DNA of 64,000 nt from Saccharina japonica (GCA_008828725.1 MEHQ01002658.1:36577-100576); one strand, 5' to 3'. Numbered from the stretch's first letter, positions 10,896-22,779 are shown. Notes: a model not told the origin generated them from the sequence alone. Translations and numbers: made by a program.

Positions 10896-11699
10896 ATGAC
10901 AATATACAGTACTCGTAGTACGTTCAAAAGCATTCCAAACTCCCACTTCGATGGAAATATAAATATATATATCTATGATAGTCCTCAAGTCTCATCTGAC
11001 ACTTTATTTATCTTGCGGGTCTCTCCCGCATATGAACGCCAACTCGCGCGGTTTCTTCGCCGGGGTGCGCGTCCACCTCGGCCGTAAGCAACGATGCCAC
11101 GGAGTCGCTCGCGCGCGCGCCGCCGCGCGCACTCACGCGAGGCCTCGACGTCGGAATCTACGACGGGTATCCCCGCAATCTACGGGGCTTTTCTGCCCTC
11201 TCAGCGAGTTAGCGCAACGCCTCGCGACTGGAGCAATGTCTTATCGTATTTGCTTCGGGAGGTATAGTATGTACTCTCCGACCGCCGGTCCCGCGGGATC
11301 GTCGGCCACCGTGCCGGCTTTTACCAGTATGTTATAGACCAGTACTGTAGCCCACAGACAATACATACGGAAAGGTAATAGGGGTCTTTTTCCCTACATG
11401 CTTGACCCCCCGCTACGGCAACAGCCGCCAGTAGCCCCGCGCAGCAGTAGCAGCGAAGCAAACAGACATGATGATGTGGGCACAGCAGCAGTATAGAGTT
11501 TTAATCGTACGCTATTCACTCGTACAGCAGTACGTAGTATACCTCGTAAAGCCTTCTCAAAATAATGGAAGAGTCGGTATGTATGTGATGTCAAGCGACG
11601 ATGTCAACTGACGAACACGTAGCTTTCGGCTTTTCTGGCTTCACATGCACTGTCGTAATTTAACTGAAGATTCCTAACGAATTGGTTATTTGCGGCTTC

Positions 11700-12085
11700 A
11701 ACAAAAGCAGCAGCAGTAGCGGTAGCAAGCGGCAGCAGGCATGCGGAGCAGAGCAGGACCTCCCCCCTTGCCCCCGTATTATTGTTTTCCTGTGATACTC
11801 TGTCTTGGGTTGTCCCAATCACAATGTCGATATTTGCTTGAAAGTATACGTATTGCTGTCATTGCTGACAAATAACGTAGTAGGTGCCGTACGCACGTCA
11901 CGGCAGATGCTGACACAGAGCCAGCAGGAGAACGGCAGCAGCAACAGCAGCAGCAGAAGCAGCAGCAGCAGTAGCAGCAGCAACAACAGACAGACAGAAC
12001 CGCAGAGCAGAGAAGGACCTTTCCCCTTCCCCCCCGTGTTCTTGTCTTGTTGTGATGCTCTGTCTTGCGCTGTCGTCCCATCAGT
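11700..12085. repeat. Diverged tandem duplication with CAG tracts
   Basis: CAG-rich sequence followed by GCAGAGCAGGACC and TGTGATACTCTGTCTTG at 11700-11820 recurs as CAGAGCAGAGAAGGACC and TGTGATGCTCTGTCTTG at 11935-12085. CAG/AGC triplets dominate 11932-11990. The Gln/Ser/Leu-rich open frames come from the triplets. Confidence 0.75.
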
Positions 12086-12417
12086 GTCGTCGTTGCTGGC
12101 ATTTTGCTGGCAAAGCATTCATACCGTGCTTGACCCATGTGGTGCCTGCTACGGATTATTCGTGCTGCTGTCAGCAAACATTCAAAAGCTAAAAGCTATG
12201 TCCGCGAAAATATTCCGGTGCTCAATTCAATTGTTGATGGCTGGTGAGAAGTCTATCGAAAGGCCCACTTAGCGACCGTCCAGCCACTACGATATCCTAG
12301 TTATTTCTATGCATACATTACCTAGCCAGCCCCTACCCGCCAGATCCTTGACCCTCTCATCATATTCCGCGACCGCCTCGTTTCACTCTATAAACATCGG
12401 CCATCCGCCTCCGGCAC

Positions 12418-14277
12418 TTGCTTTACCCGAAACGTCGCCTCCCCTCAACCCCTGCGTCGCTTTCCAGGAGGCGTTTTTCTCAGCATGGCCTCGTCCGTTC
12501 CGATCGGTCCTCTCCGGCCTCCCGTCCGCTAGCATATTATATTAATCCTGAGGGACAGCCGTCTCGTGGCGCTACGACGCGACTGGAGGCTGCAGCGCCG
12601 CAAAACAGAGGGGGAAAGGAAACGGCTAAAACCTCGGCGGAAGCGGTGGCCGTGGCGGCATCGGGAGCGACGCAACCTCTCAGAAGGGCGCGGGTGACTG
12701 TGCGGCGCGCGAAGGAGGCGGACTACCAGGGGGTAGCAGACATACGTGGGGTCATTGTTCCAGTCGGGATGAGCGGGGCGACTGGTTTCTTGGGAGGCAA
12801 GGTGGTCATCGATGATCCTGCGGAGGCGAAGAAGAGGTTGCTCATGGCCAAGGTACATGTCCGTTGGATGGATGACCGTTGGGTATCCGTTAGACATGCG
12901 TTGGTGTAAAAATCTGCTGCAATTATTTCAAGGGTGTTGCTTTTAATAGGAATTGGTGGTAGTGAGAAGGCGCGACCTCAATACCTGTAGTAGGTTTTTG
13001 TCTGCGATGCTGAGTGGCGTGGTTTGTGCTGCATATATGTTCTTGTCCGCAACCTCATTGTGCGAATGTGCTACCGAGAGGACCCAGGGGTGTATACAGC
13101 GCTCGAAATATGTTGCATTGGGTGCATATTGAAAACATTACAAAACGACAGCTATGAGATCGAGGATTGCATATATACGTTGTGGGGACCCTGTTGTATG
13201 GCCGTGAGCGGAATGTTTCGGCCTGGATAGGGTGAGGGTCGAGTCCAACCATACACCGGCGGTGTTTCCGGCGGTCATCCAGAAAATAACCGGAATCACA
13301 AAGGCGCGCGGGTGCCCTAAACAAATGAAGTGGGTGTGTTTTGCCGATAGCCCGGTCTCAAACTGCTAGGAGTAGAGTTGCTGCGAGAGAAATCGAGCAG
13401 TCGCTAACCGAGTCGAAGAGAAAACATGTTTTTCCGCGATCGACCGAAACATGCAAGTTCAAAGTTTAAGCAAGACACCTGCGTGCGTGGAAATTCCTCG
13501 GGGGGTCGTGATATACACCTCTTCTTCTATGGTTGGCGACGATTATCACAATTCAGCGCTTGAAACCCGCCCTCCTTTCTCTCTCTCTCTCTCCCCGCCA
13601 CTCGTGCGTGCGTGGACGTGCATCGGTCGGCTGTGATACTCTCTCTCTCTCTCTCTCCCCGCCACTCGTGCGTGCGTGGACGTGCATCGGTCGGCTGTGA
13701 TACCGCACCTCTTATTATACAGTTAGCGGCACGACAGGTGTTTCTCAGGGTTCGGCCTTTCAAACCCGCCCTTTTCCCTCTCTTTTGCCATCCTTATGCC
13801 GCCCCCGTCCGCCAGGTGGCCGATATAGTCAGCGGGGAAACCACAGCGCTCATCGCTCTCGAGAGTGGGCGCGTGGTAGGCACAATCGACTGCTCCATTC
13901 AGCCGGGTGTCGCAGACATCGCAGAAGAATTAGAGGCCCGGTCCGGCGCGAAGGTTAAAAAGGCGCAGGGGGGGCAGCGGCGTGATGCTTCCACCGCACG
14001 ATCGCAGGTCTTCCTGAAAAACCTGTTCGTCCTTCCCGAGCAAAGACGGCGAGGGATCGCCAGGAAGCTAGTAGAAGGCGCAGAAGCGTTTGCGAAAAAA
14101 GAGAGGGCGGGGGTCCTCTGCCTGCAGGTCGATCGGAAAAATAGTGCCGCGCGGGAGTTGTATTACAGTTGCGGCTTCGAAGACGTTGAACCGCCAGGGC
14201 CAGTCGAGGGTGGGTTGGGGGGAGCGCTCCTCAGGTCACTAGGTATGGGGAAGAATTTTATGGCCAAGGAGGCGTGA
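12418..14277 (+). CDS. GNAT-family N-acetyltransferase, probably organellar
   Basis: Two exons: 12418-12852 (donor AAG|GTACAT, phase 0) and 13816-14277 (acceptor GTCCGCCAG, to TGA), giving 298 residues. GNATs transfer acetyl from acetyl-CoA to an amine. Residues 104-117 (RARVTVRRAKEADY) look like the N-terminal strand. VFLKNLFVLP with QRRRGIA at 221-227 is motif A, the acetyl-CoA pyrophosphate loop. NSAARELYYSCGF (about 255-267) is motif B. The first ~45 residues are Arg/Ser-rich without acidic residues, as in plastid or mitochondrial leaders; the start at 12418 is the upstream Met in the motif-bearing frame, and a further 5' exon is possible. The 963-bp intron holds a duplicated CT tract. 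The substrate cannot be told from sequence. Confidence 0.85.
12853..13815 (+). other. Intron of the GNAT gene
   Basis: It has GT...AG borders and contains 13578-13703, where a CT microsatellite plus the word CGTGCGTGCGTGGACGTGCA and ATCGGTCGGCTGTGATA are duplicated with a 68-bp period. Confidence 0.8.
13578..13703. repeat. 68-bp tandem duplication with CT microsatellite
   Basis: Two nearly identical units of TCTCTCTC, CCCGCCACTCGTGCGTGCGT and GGTCGGCTGTGATA lie within the GNAT intron. Confidence 0.9.
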
Positions 14278-14383
14278 CGTTTTGGCGGGTTGGCGGGACC
14301 GTTGGCTCTCTCTCTCTCTCGGGCGTGGGATGCACGTGTCTCTACGTACAGCGGTTTGTGCATGGTGTGGGTATTCGTTTTGA

Positions 14384-14815
14384 TGCATGCTACGGTAAAG
14401 GTGCACCATGTTAAGCTTTTGCCTTCTGAGGGTAGTCACTTGAGAAACTCTAAACCCCACCCAAAAAAGCTAATTTTGGAGGGAAATAAAAGTGCTATAC
14501 ACCCGATCAGCAATACCATGTACTATTAATGGGTATAGAATGAAAAATATTGCAACACAAGAATGAAAGTCCGTTGAGTTTGGGTTAAGGGCCCGTATTA
14601 ACGAGTACAAAATAAATTCAATGTGGAAAAAATAAAAATAAAATCCGCTTTTCATTGGGTGGTTGTGCTGTTTCTGACCAATGAAAAGCGGATTTGATTT
14701 TTTTTTTTTTTCCAAATTGATTTTTTTTTTCTTCGTTAAAACGGGCCCTAAGGGGCCCGATCATTCAGAAAAACGTTTCAGCCAAAATAAGGTATACCTC
14801 TATCGTAGCACGCGT
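14384..14815. mobile_element. MITE-4 with nested MITE-5
   Basis: The left end GCATGCTACGGTAAAGGTGC and right end GGTATACCTCTATCGTAGCA are imperfect inverted repeats. Internal words TTCTGAGGGTAGTCACTTGA, GCAACACAAGAATGAAAGTC and CGTTTCAGCCAAAATAAGG recur at 26555-27003 and 44395-44757. Compared with those, this copy carries an extra block at about 14595-14745 (MITE-5). Confidence 0.85.
14595..14745. mobile_element. MITE-5 nested in MITE-4
   Basis: AAAATCCGCTTTTCATTGG at the left is matched by CCAATGAAAAGCGGATTTGA at the right, each continuing outward into A/T-rich complementary arms. The second copy is at 56009-56170. Confidence 0.8.
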
Positions 14816-15667
14816 CTTTTATGCGTTTTAACCATGAAAACCTGCTCTGATTCCTCATTTTGGCCAGCCGGAGGTGACTTATTGCGCGACGTGCGCTTTT
14901 TGCTAGTCGAATCAGCTCACTCATTTGGGTACACAAGCACACCTGGTATGGAACGTTCATCTTCCCTAAAGCTACCGTCACGTTTGGAAGGCGTGGGTAC
15001 CGCCCCAGATCGACGGGATCCCCGTTTGACAAAAGTTACGAGGGGTTTTCGGCCAAAGTCAACTTTCAGTGAGCATACAACAGTATCTCCGCGATTTTCC
15101 TCGATTGACCCACATGGGGTTCAAAAATATGTGCGTTAGAGCGAAGACAGGGAACACGTGAAGCACGTGATTCTGGTCGAGAGTTGTGCCGCCTTGACGA
15201 TCCGCGCAAACGCGGCGTGCTTAGCAAGGATCAGATATTGACTTGCCGGGTTCAGATGTTTCGTTCCTCTTTTCGTTATCCCTTTTACTAGAGAGATAAA
15301 AAAGGCGCTCTCAGTTTTCTGATTGGATTTTTCCGGGAAGTTTCCGGGAACTTTACAGTCACTAATAGTGTGAGAGGAGAAATCATGGTCCGCAGGTGGC
15401 GCACGGTAGAGAGCCGGTTCCCCGCGGGGCATACCGAAACCGACATAGTCGTTAAGGTTCATTCGGACATCATGATCATCGCTATCACTACCGAGCAGCA
15501 TTAAACAATAAGGATACTACGTAACGAACGTACTATTTACTGTTGATTCAAGTGCACGTCTTGGTAGTACGTACAGTCACTTTTTGCGGCCTCGGGGTAC
15601 TACATTTTAAGTTAAGGGGATGGGACACCAGAGCACCCATTGCCAGGTTTTTGCCTATATTGAGCAG
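14816..15667. other. No gene recognised
   Basis: A minus-strand frame (15501 down to 15136) starts with an acidic stretch of normal composition, but no splice partner or domain was found. Nothing else is supported. Confidence 0.4.
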
Positions 15668-16115
15668 GTACCCGACGGTAATCACGTGTGTTGTTTGCAT
15701 AGAGGTGGAAGAAGAGCAGCTGTATTTCATTTTGCCAGATGAAAGGTTGAAGGCTCAGGTTGCCTCGCCTTGGAAACCCCTGGTTTCCATCTAAGATACG
15801 CCTTCCAAGTACTACCAATACGATCCCAATATATATATTACCCGGTAATTACCGGCTTTTCCCCCTCATTCCAGCAGTACCGTAACCCGTAACACCCGAG
15901 GGTAACCACGTGTGTTCTTTGCGTAGAGATAGAAGAAGAGCAGCTGTAATCCATGTTACACGATGAAAGACTAAAAGGCCAAAGGCTCAGGTTGTCTCGC
16001 CTTGAAAACCCCTGGTTTCCATCTAAGATACGAGTACGCCTTCCAAGTACTCGTACCAATACGATCCCAATATATGTTACCCGGTAATTACCGGCATTTC
16101 CCCATCATTCCAGCA
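15668..16115. repeat. Diverged tandem duplication, about 220-bp unit
   Basis: ACGTGTGTTGTTTGCATAGA, then AGAAGAGCAGCTGTA, GGTTTCCATCTAAGATACG, ATACGATCCCAATATAT and TTACCCGGTAATTACCGGC occur in the same order in 15668-15876 and again in 15893-16115, with small indels. A Gln/Glu-rich open frame over it is not supported as a gene. Confidence 0.85.
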
Positions 16116-16289
16116 GAGGGATTTCGTACCATAACACTACCTACCCGTGCTCTTACACCTCTCTTCGCCATTACGGGCATGCGCGAAGCCGCAGGCGGGC
16201 GTTAGCCCGCCGCGGTGAAGCCCCCTTTGTATCTGGTGTACATACGGTCACATAACCGTCCTCGTCGTCAATAGAACCCGAGGCTACGG

Positions 16290-16545
16290 GCTCCTAAGCC
16301 TTGTGGGAGGCCTCTTCGTCATTTTTTACCACCCTCTCCGACGTTCCCGCCCTCATCATAACGTCCTTGAAAAAGAAACAAAGAAAATACTCCAAAATAT
16401 ATAAAAAAAATTGGATCGATTTCGACCCAAAATTCAAAATACCGGTAGATACTAATAATATGCGCTCCTAAACCTTCTGGGAGAACTCCTTACCATTTTT
16501 CACCATCTTTTCTGAGGTTCCCGCCCTCAACATAACGTTATTAAC
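16290..16545. repeat. Two diverged copies of a 75-bp word
   Basis: GGGAGGCCTCTTCGTCATTT with TTCCCGCCCTCATCATAACG (about 16293-16367) recurs as GGGAGAACTCCTTACCATTT with TTCCCGCCCTCAACATAACG (about 16470-16542). Confidence 0.7.
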
Positions 16546-16547
16546 CC

Positions 16548-16632
16548 TTATAGGACTGGAGTCCCGTTTTGGGGACAAATTACTTAGAATTAGAGTGGTT
16601 TGTCCCCGAAACGGGACTGCAGTCCTAAAAAA
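16548..16632. mobile_element. MITE-2 copy, about 85 bp
   Basis: The left end ACCCTTATAGGACTGGAGTC and right end GACTGCAGTCCTAA are inverted repeats, and the CCCGTTTTGGGGACAAA arm is mirrored as TTTGTCCCCGAAACGGG. The whole element folds into a near-perfect hairpin. Confidence 0.9.
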
Positions 16633-16879
16633 CAAAAACACAAACTTAAAATTGGGTCGATTTCAACCCAAATTTGTGTAGAAAACATCTCTCTCTTTAT
16701 TTTTGTTCTATCCGCACCCCCTACGTTTTGTGATTCTAATGGTGCCGACTACTGCTGCAGCTTCAACGCCTCGGTTGGGACGATACGATCTGCGCCCCTA
16801 TCCTCGTAAGGTGGTTCACTTTCGTTACAGGGGAATTTTTTCACGTATACGCCATTTTTCCACAAGTTTCCACGTGGCA

Positions 16880-17540
16880 CTGATTCCCATACTCAGATGA
16901 ACCATTCAGAGGCATGCATGCACGCAGTACAGCGGAATGCTGCCCCCTTCTATCCGGTACATAGTTGCACTACGTAGTTCAGCCCTGTCTGTCCAAAGGC
17001 CTTGCGTCGATACCCACCCCCATTCTGTCCTTACACCATGATGGTTGTCGATCCAACCACCGCCCTTGACTTCATATAAAAATCCGGGCGAATGCACCAC
17101 AGCGCAAGGCTGCTTTCCCTTTCACGTTACCATACTCAGATAAAACATCCAGAGACATGCATGCAACACAGCGGAAGGCTGCTCTCTGCTACCCGTATTT
17201 AGTTCCACTACGTAGGTCAGCCTGGTCTGTCCAAAGGCCGTGCATCGGTACCACCCCCATTATATCCTTACACAATGGTTGTCGACCCAACCACTGTCCT
17301 CGACTTCGTATTTGAAGCCGGATCATGCATTACCATATAAAGCCGATCAGTCGAACAACCGTAGCCGAAGCCCAGTTATATCTATCGGTACCACACACAC
17401 TGAATCCATTCTACTCTCACACAAGGGCTGTTGACGCAACCACTGTCCTCCGCTTCACACGTAAAGCCGGACCATGCACACAATACAAAACCGGTCAGTT
17501 AAACAACCGTAGCCGAAGCCCAGTTATCTCTCTATCGGCA
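16880..17540. repeat. Diverged tandem repeat block
   Basis: ACTACGTAGTTCAGCCCTGT, CTGTCCAAAGGCCTTGCGTC and GTTGTCGATCCAACCACCG recur in two units of about 230 bp (16880-17110 and 17128-17340). A third sub-repeat, ACCGTAGCCGAAGCCCAGTT, recurs at about 17360 and 17505. Confidence 0.75.
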
Positions 17541-17756
17541 CTATGCACTGAATAAAAATGAATATAATAAACCCAACCCCCGTTTGAGCATCCAACCGGC
17601 TCGTTACCAGCAGCACATGTGGACATGGCGACAAAAAAGCAACCAGCACTCCCACCAACCCCCTAAAAGAAAGCACGCACTTTTCGGCACGAGAAACAAC
17701 TGCGATTGGAGAAGAAACCCGCCTCACATCCGAAGGGGAAACTCCTTGGATTCGTT

Positions 17757-17825
17757 TTCCTCCTCCTCTTCCTCCTCCTCCTCTTTCGCCTCCTCCTTCT
17801 CCTCCTCCTCCTCCTCCTCCTCCTC
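17757..17825. repeat. TCC trinucleotide tract ending in N
   Basis: This tract of TCCTCC repeats ends at the single ambiguous base 17826. The large inverted repeat begins on the next base. Confidence 0.9.
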
Positions 17826-17826
17826 N

Positions 17827-19324
17827 TTTGGCCGAGGTGTGGTGTTCAGTGCAGCCAGGAATTTTTTGCCGACGCCTATTACCCGTAGCTCCGTGCGCTG
17901 TCAAACTACAGCGTGGGCCCACGAGCAAGAAACAAGGCAGTGAGTGACAAGAGTCCCACTTTTTTGGAGACACCACGAACATAAACTATCCAGGAAGAAG
18001 CAGAAGTCTCTCGTTTTGAGAAACGCCCAAAACAACTTGGAAACCCCCTTTTTACCTCTGCAATCACGTTTTAGGGACCTCCTCGTGTAGTAGTTGGAAT
18101 TGGAGTGATATACAGCAGTAGTGGGGCCTGTATACCTAACACAGCACGAATAAGGCGGCCGCTCGATCTAAGGCGGTCAAAATCGGCTGTCATGACCGGA
18201 CAAGTGCACTCACATGGTGGAGTGAACAAGGTGGCCACTCGATATAAGGCGGTCAAAATATCGGTGCACTATATATACCGCCTTACATAGGCCCGACTAC
18301 TCTGTGTACATCATGTTCGCAGTGGATACAGGGCTAAGAAAGCATGCCCACCAGCGGGCGTTACCCAAACATCCTGAAACGACACGAGAGGCCTACCAAT
18401 GCTCGAGACTGCCGTCAAAATAAAATGCCAGGCCTTTGCCAAGAGTGCGTGTGTAGGTTGTTTCTTGTCGGTGCGCCCTATACTAAAAGAAGAAAGAAGA
18501 AAGAAAACCTACAGTACGGCTGTGAGATCCAATTTTCCCTCAAAACTCATATCTGCAGGTGTGGTGTCATACTATTCCGGGGGGCCATAGTAAGCAGGAC
18601 CCATGACATGCACAAAAACCTAAATATTCCAGTATCTTTACTAATCATATTTGGTCCTGATTACTACTGTATGTTTCCCTGTAATATAGTCACACTAGTT
18701 ATACTGCAGTACATAGTGTTATTTCGATCGCACGTTCTACGGATGTGTAGGTTTTTAGAGTTCCTCTACTGTCACGGAATACCGCCACGAGCTACGTACA
18801 GGGGTTAACAATCGACGGGCACGACGCGCTACCACGGCCAAATACAACGCTGTTTACAAAAGTAGGTGCAAAGGTACCCGGCTCGACCATCCCTGCTATA
18901 TATAACGTACATGCCTCCGGTGCTTACCCACACCACGATTTTCGTAAAACTTACCAAAAAACCCGACGGATTTTATTTTATTGTCGAATCCAGCCGCCTC
19001 TCACTTTTACCCACGCCAACATTTCCATAAAACTCCACGGTTTTTAATTCCGTTCATCGGATCCGTTTTTTCCCAGGGATCGAAACGGAGGCGGAGGCGT
19101 ATGGTGGGATGCTACCTTGGTATGGACGAAGTGGAGTCCATGGCCCGCGTACACCGGCTGTAGCCTCGAAAAGTGGCGGCGTTTTTTCCCGGATTATCTA
19201 TAAGCTAAACGCACGTCATGGCCAATCCAGGGAGACTCGGTTCGATAATCTTATTGTTAAATTTTGTTGTGCACAAGGGGGCGATGGACGCTGCAATGGC
19301 CCCTGGTGGTAGGGGGAAGGAGGA
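17827..19324 (+). repeat. Large inverted repeat, left arm (~1.5 kb)
   Basis: The arm runs from TTTGGCCGAGGTGTGGTGTT to GGTGGTAGGGGGAAGGAGGA and is the reverse complement of 20072-21568. Several substitutions and small indels separate the arms, roughly 1% by eye. The arm includes a MITE-1 copy and a 154-codon frame at 18344-18808 that is conserved only because the arm is copied. No gene is supported. Confidence 0.95.
18572..18695. mobile_element. MITE-1 variant in left arm
   Basis: ATTCCGGGGGGCCATAGTAA, then ATATTTGGTCCTGATTACTA and GTTTCCCTGTAATA match MITE-1 with a degenerate right end. The matching copy in the other arm is at about 20700-20824. Confidence 0.75.
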
Positions 19325-20071
19325 AGAGAGGCAAGGAGGGGCAGGAGGATGTGACGAGGAGCGAGGGGGATGGAGGAGGAGTAGGAAGAAGGAGGAGGAG
19401 GAGGAGGAGGAGGAGGAGGAAGAGGAGGAGAGGAAGAGGAGGAGGAGAGGAGAGGAGGAGTAGAGAAGGGGAGAGGAGGGGGGGACGAGGAGAAGAGGAG
19501 AGGCGGAGCAAGGAGGAAAAGGAGAAAGAGGGGGAGGAGGGGGAAGAAGAAGAGGAGGAGGAGGAGAAGAAGAGGAGGAGGAGGGGAGGAGGGGGAGGAG
19601 GAGGAGGAGGAGGAGGAGGAGAGGAGGAGGACGTAGGAGAGAGGACGAGAAAGAGGAGGAGGAGGAGGAGGAGGAGCCGCCGTCGCCATCGCCGAATTGT
19701 TTGGGCGATAACCGGCACGTTTACACTAGGCGGCCAGTCAGGTAAAACATGGAGAAAGGGAACACCTGTCCTTGGACAGATCCTCGGATAGATCCTCGGA
19801 AAGATCCTTGAACAGATCCTCGAACAGATCCTCGGACAGATCCTCAGACATGTCTTCAGACCGATGCCCAGACAGGTCCAAAGAGGGGTCCTCAGGCACA
19901 CCCTTAGACAAGTCGGAAGATAGACGCTCAGACAATTCCGAAGACAGATCCTTAGAAAGGTATTTCGACAGATCCTCAGGCAGGTCCTTGGACAGTTCCA
20001 GACCCCTGCTCAGCCCGGCTCCCGCTTCTGCCACCGGGCCTAGTGGCACCCCCCCTCCTCCTCCTCCTCCT
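19325..20071. repeat. Palindrome spacer: GGA-rich and 12-bp satellite
   Basis: 19325-19675 is almost pure GGA/GGAGGA purine sequence on the + strand. 19770-19990 is a degenerate array of AGATCCTCGGAC, a 12-bp unit, read on + as Asp-Arg-Ser-Ser and on - as Leu-Ser-Glu-Asp. A CTCC tract (20050-20078) meets the right arm. None of the low-complexity frames is a supported gene. Confidence 0.85.
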
Positions 20072-21568
20072 CCTCCTTCCCCCTACCACCAGGGGCCATT
20101 GCAGCGTCCATCGCCCCCTTGTGCACAACAAAATTTAACAATAAGATTATCGAACCGAGTCTCCCTTGATTGGCCATGACGTGCGTTTAGCTTATAGATA
20201 ATCCGGGAAAAAACGCCGCCACTTTTCGAGGCTACAGCCGGTGTACGCGGGCCATGGACTCCACTTCGTCCATACCAAGGTAGCATCCCACCATACGCCT
20301 CCGCCTCCGTTTCGATCCCTGGGAAAAAACGGATCCGATGAACGGAATTAAAAACCGTGGAGTTTTATGGAAATGTTGGCGTGGGTAAAAGTGAGAGGCG
20401 GCTGGATTCGAAAATAAAATAAAATCCGTCGGGTTTTTTGGTAAGTTTTACGAAAATCGTGGTGTGGGTAAGCACCGGAGGCATGTACGTTATATATAGC
20501 AGGGATGGTCGAGCCGGGTACCTTTGCACCTACTTTTGTAAACAGCGTTGTATTTGGCCGTGGTAGCGCGTCGTGCCCGTCGATTGTTAACCCCTGTACG
20601 TAGCTCGTGGCGGTATTCCGTGACAGTAGAGGAACTCTAAAAACCTACACATCCGTAGAACGTGCGATCGAAATAACACTATGTACTGCAGGATAATTAG
20701 TGTGACTATATTACAGGGAAACATACAGTAGTAATCAGGACCAAATATGATTAGTAAAAATACTGGAATATTTAGGTTTTTGTGCATGTCATGGGTCCTG
20801 CTTACTATGGCCCCCCGGAATAGTATGACACCACGCCTGCAGATATGAGTTTTGAGGGAAAATTGGATCTCACAGCCGTACTGTAGGTTTTCTTTCTTCT
20901 TTCTTCTTTTAGTATAGGGCGCACCGACAAGAAACAACCTACACACGCACTCTTGGCAAAGGCCTGGCATTTTATTTTGACGGCAGCCTCGAGCATTGGT
21001 AGGCCTCTCGTGTCGTTTCAGGATGTTTGGGTAACGCCCGCTGGTGGGCATGCTTTCTTAGCCCTATATCTACTGCGAACAGTATGTACACAGAGTAGTC
21101 GGGCCTATGTAAGGCGGTATATATAGTGCACCGATATTTTGACCGCCTTATATCGAGTGGCCGCCTTGTTCACTTCACCATGTGAGTGCACTTGTCCGGT
21201 CATGACAGCCGATTCTGACCGCCTTAGATCGAGCGGCCGCCTTATTCGTGCTGTGTTAGGTATACAGGCCCCACTACTGCTGTATATCACTCCAATTCCA
21301 ACTACTACACGAGGAGATCCCTAAAACGTGAATGCAGTGGTAAAAAGGGGGTTTCCAAGTTGTTTTTGGCGTTTCTCAAAACGAGAGACTTCTGATTCTT
21401 CCTGGATAGTTTATGTTCGTGGTGTCTCCAAAAAAGTGGGACTCTTGTCACTCACTGCCTTGTTTCTTGCTCGTGGGCCCACGCTGTAGTTTGACAGCGC
21501 ACGGAGCTACGGGTAATAGGCGTCGGCAAAAAATTCCTGGCTGCACTGAACACCACACCTCGGCCAAA
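20072..21568 (-). repeat. Large inverted repeat, right arm (~1.5 kb)
   Basis: This is the reverse complement of 17827-19324. Beyond 21568 the sequence is unique and continues without a gap, whereas the left arm abuts an N. Confidence 0.95.
20700..20824. mobile_element. MITE-1 variant in right arm
   Basis: This is the inverted copy of the MITE at 18572-18695, ending TTACTATGGCCCCCCGGAAT. Confidence 0.75.
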
Positions 21569-21589
21569 TCACCAATTCCTATCTCATGA

Positions 21590-21865
21590 TCTAGATCTTT
21601 CAGGGCAACTGTGTGATCTGTGTGATCTGTGTGATCTGTATGGTCTGTATGATCTACTCGTAGCTCATGCTGCCGGGTGGGAGCCCTGTGATCTGCATGA
21701 TCCGGGACATGTTTTGCATGATTTAGGACATATTTTCAGGGTTGGATCTGTACTGTACAGATCCTGCACAGCACCTCAGAATGGCAGGTTAGGATCTAGA
21801 TGATCTATCTGTAGATGATCTATCTGTAGATGATCTATCTGTAGATGAATTGTCCGAGGTGTGAA
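21590..21865. repeat. GATCTGTGT/GATCTATCTGTA array
   Basis: There are short tandem runs of GATCTGTGT and of GATCTATCTGTA, next to GATCCTGCACAGCACCTC. The same ingredients recur at 42225-42310 and 42580-42690, so this is a dispersed repeat. Confidence 0.7.
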
Positions 21866-22779
21866 CTATTGGTACTCGAACGATACGTCTGTACAAGACT
21901 AAAAGGGTTAGCCCCTGGGTATTTCGACTCTGAACAAGCGCCGTGCACCAATTCCTAGCATTTTCCGTGCCTACCATTGCCCCACGAAGTCGTTCCCTCA
22001 AGCACAACACATTGCCGCTATATAACCGGTTAGCCCAGCCCATCTGCTGCAGTGGGTACCCCTATTTAAAAGAGGTAGGTGTGGTACAGGCCGAAAACAA
22101 CTCTCTTTAAATTAGCCTTCTCTCTTATCCACAGTGGGAATATATATCTATATATAGGTTTAGTGTAGGCGGGTCCAGCCGATTTGGCCTCTCTTAACTG
22201 TAATATTCTCTTATATAGGGTACCCTCTCTTAAGTCGGGGTATACCACAGTACCGAAATAATGACCCTCTAAAATGCCTTGTAAAAAAACCGCGGGCAAA
22301 GTAGTAAAAAGGGGTGTGTCGAGCGCACGAGGCGTGCGATATGGTTATACGTAAGGGTCTGGGAATACACAAAGACAAATAGGCATGTTTCTCCCGGGGA
22401 CATATCAGATGTTTTCGGGAGGCCCTCCGAAATACACTTATGTATTTTCTCTTGTTCTATTATACTCTGCTCCATGTCTTACATGGTACCCTTTCTGACC
22501 TGTCACCATGAGTGCCTATCCATGAATCCATCCCGGCCCAGCCCATCACACAAGAGGCAGCAGGAGACTGGGTTCATCAAACTAATACCTGGTAATAGTC
22601 TTCATCACGCCTTCGTCCTGAAGCGCTGGCTCTTTTCCGCTGCGTGCTACGCACGCTCACACGCCAGCTGCCACGAACCGAACCGACCCAAGGTGGTCAA
22701 GGCTATATCCCGGTACAATTATACCCCTGCGTTGATCTGATCGGCCTACTTCTTCCGTACGTATGATACAAAGCTCATA
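21866..22779. other. No gene recognised downstream of the dioxygenase
   Basis: I looked here on the minus strand for a last exon of the dioxygenase with the family's usual HLQGxY-like ending and did not find one. Short frames only. Confidence 0.4.

Noticed and set aside
18344-18808. 154-codon frame present in both arms of the inverted repeat
   Set aside because: It is kept only because the arms are copies. It spans a MITE-1, and the differences between arms show no coding pattern.
19216-20179. Long low-complexity frames (Pro/Ser/Leu-rich, Arg/Gly/Glu-rich, Asp-Arg-Ser-Ser) up to 214 codons
   Set aside because: They are translations of GGA and 12-bp satellites, open in several frames on both strands at once, and have no non-repetitive core.
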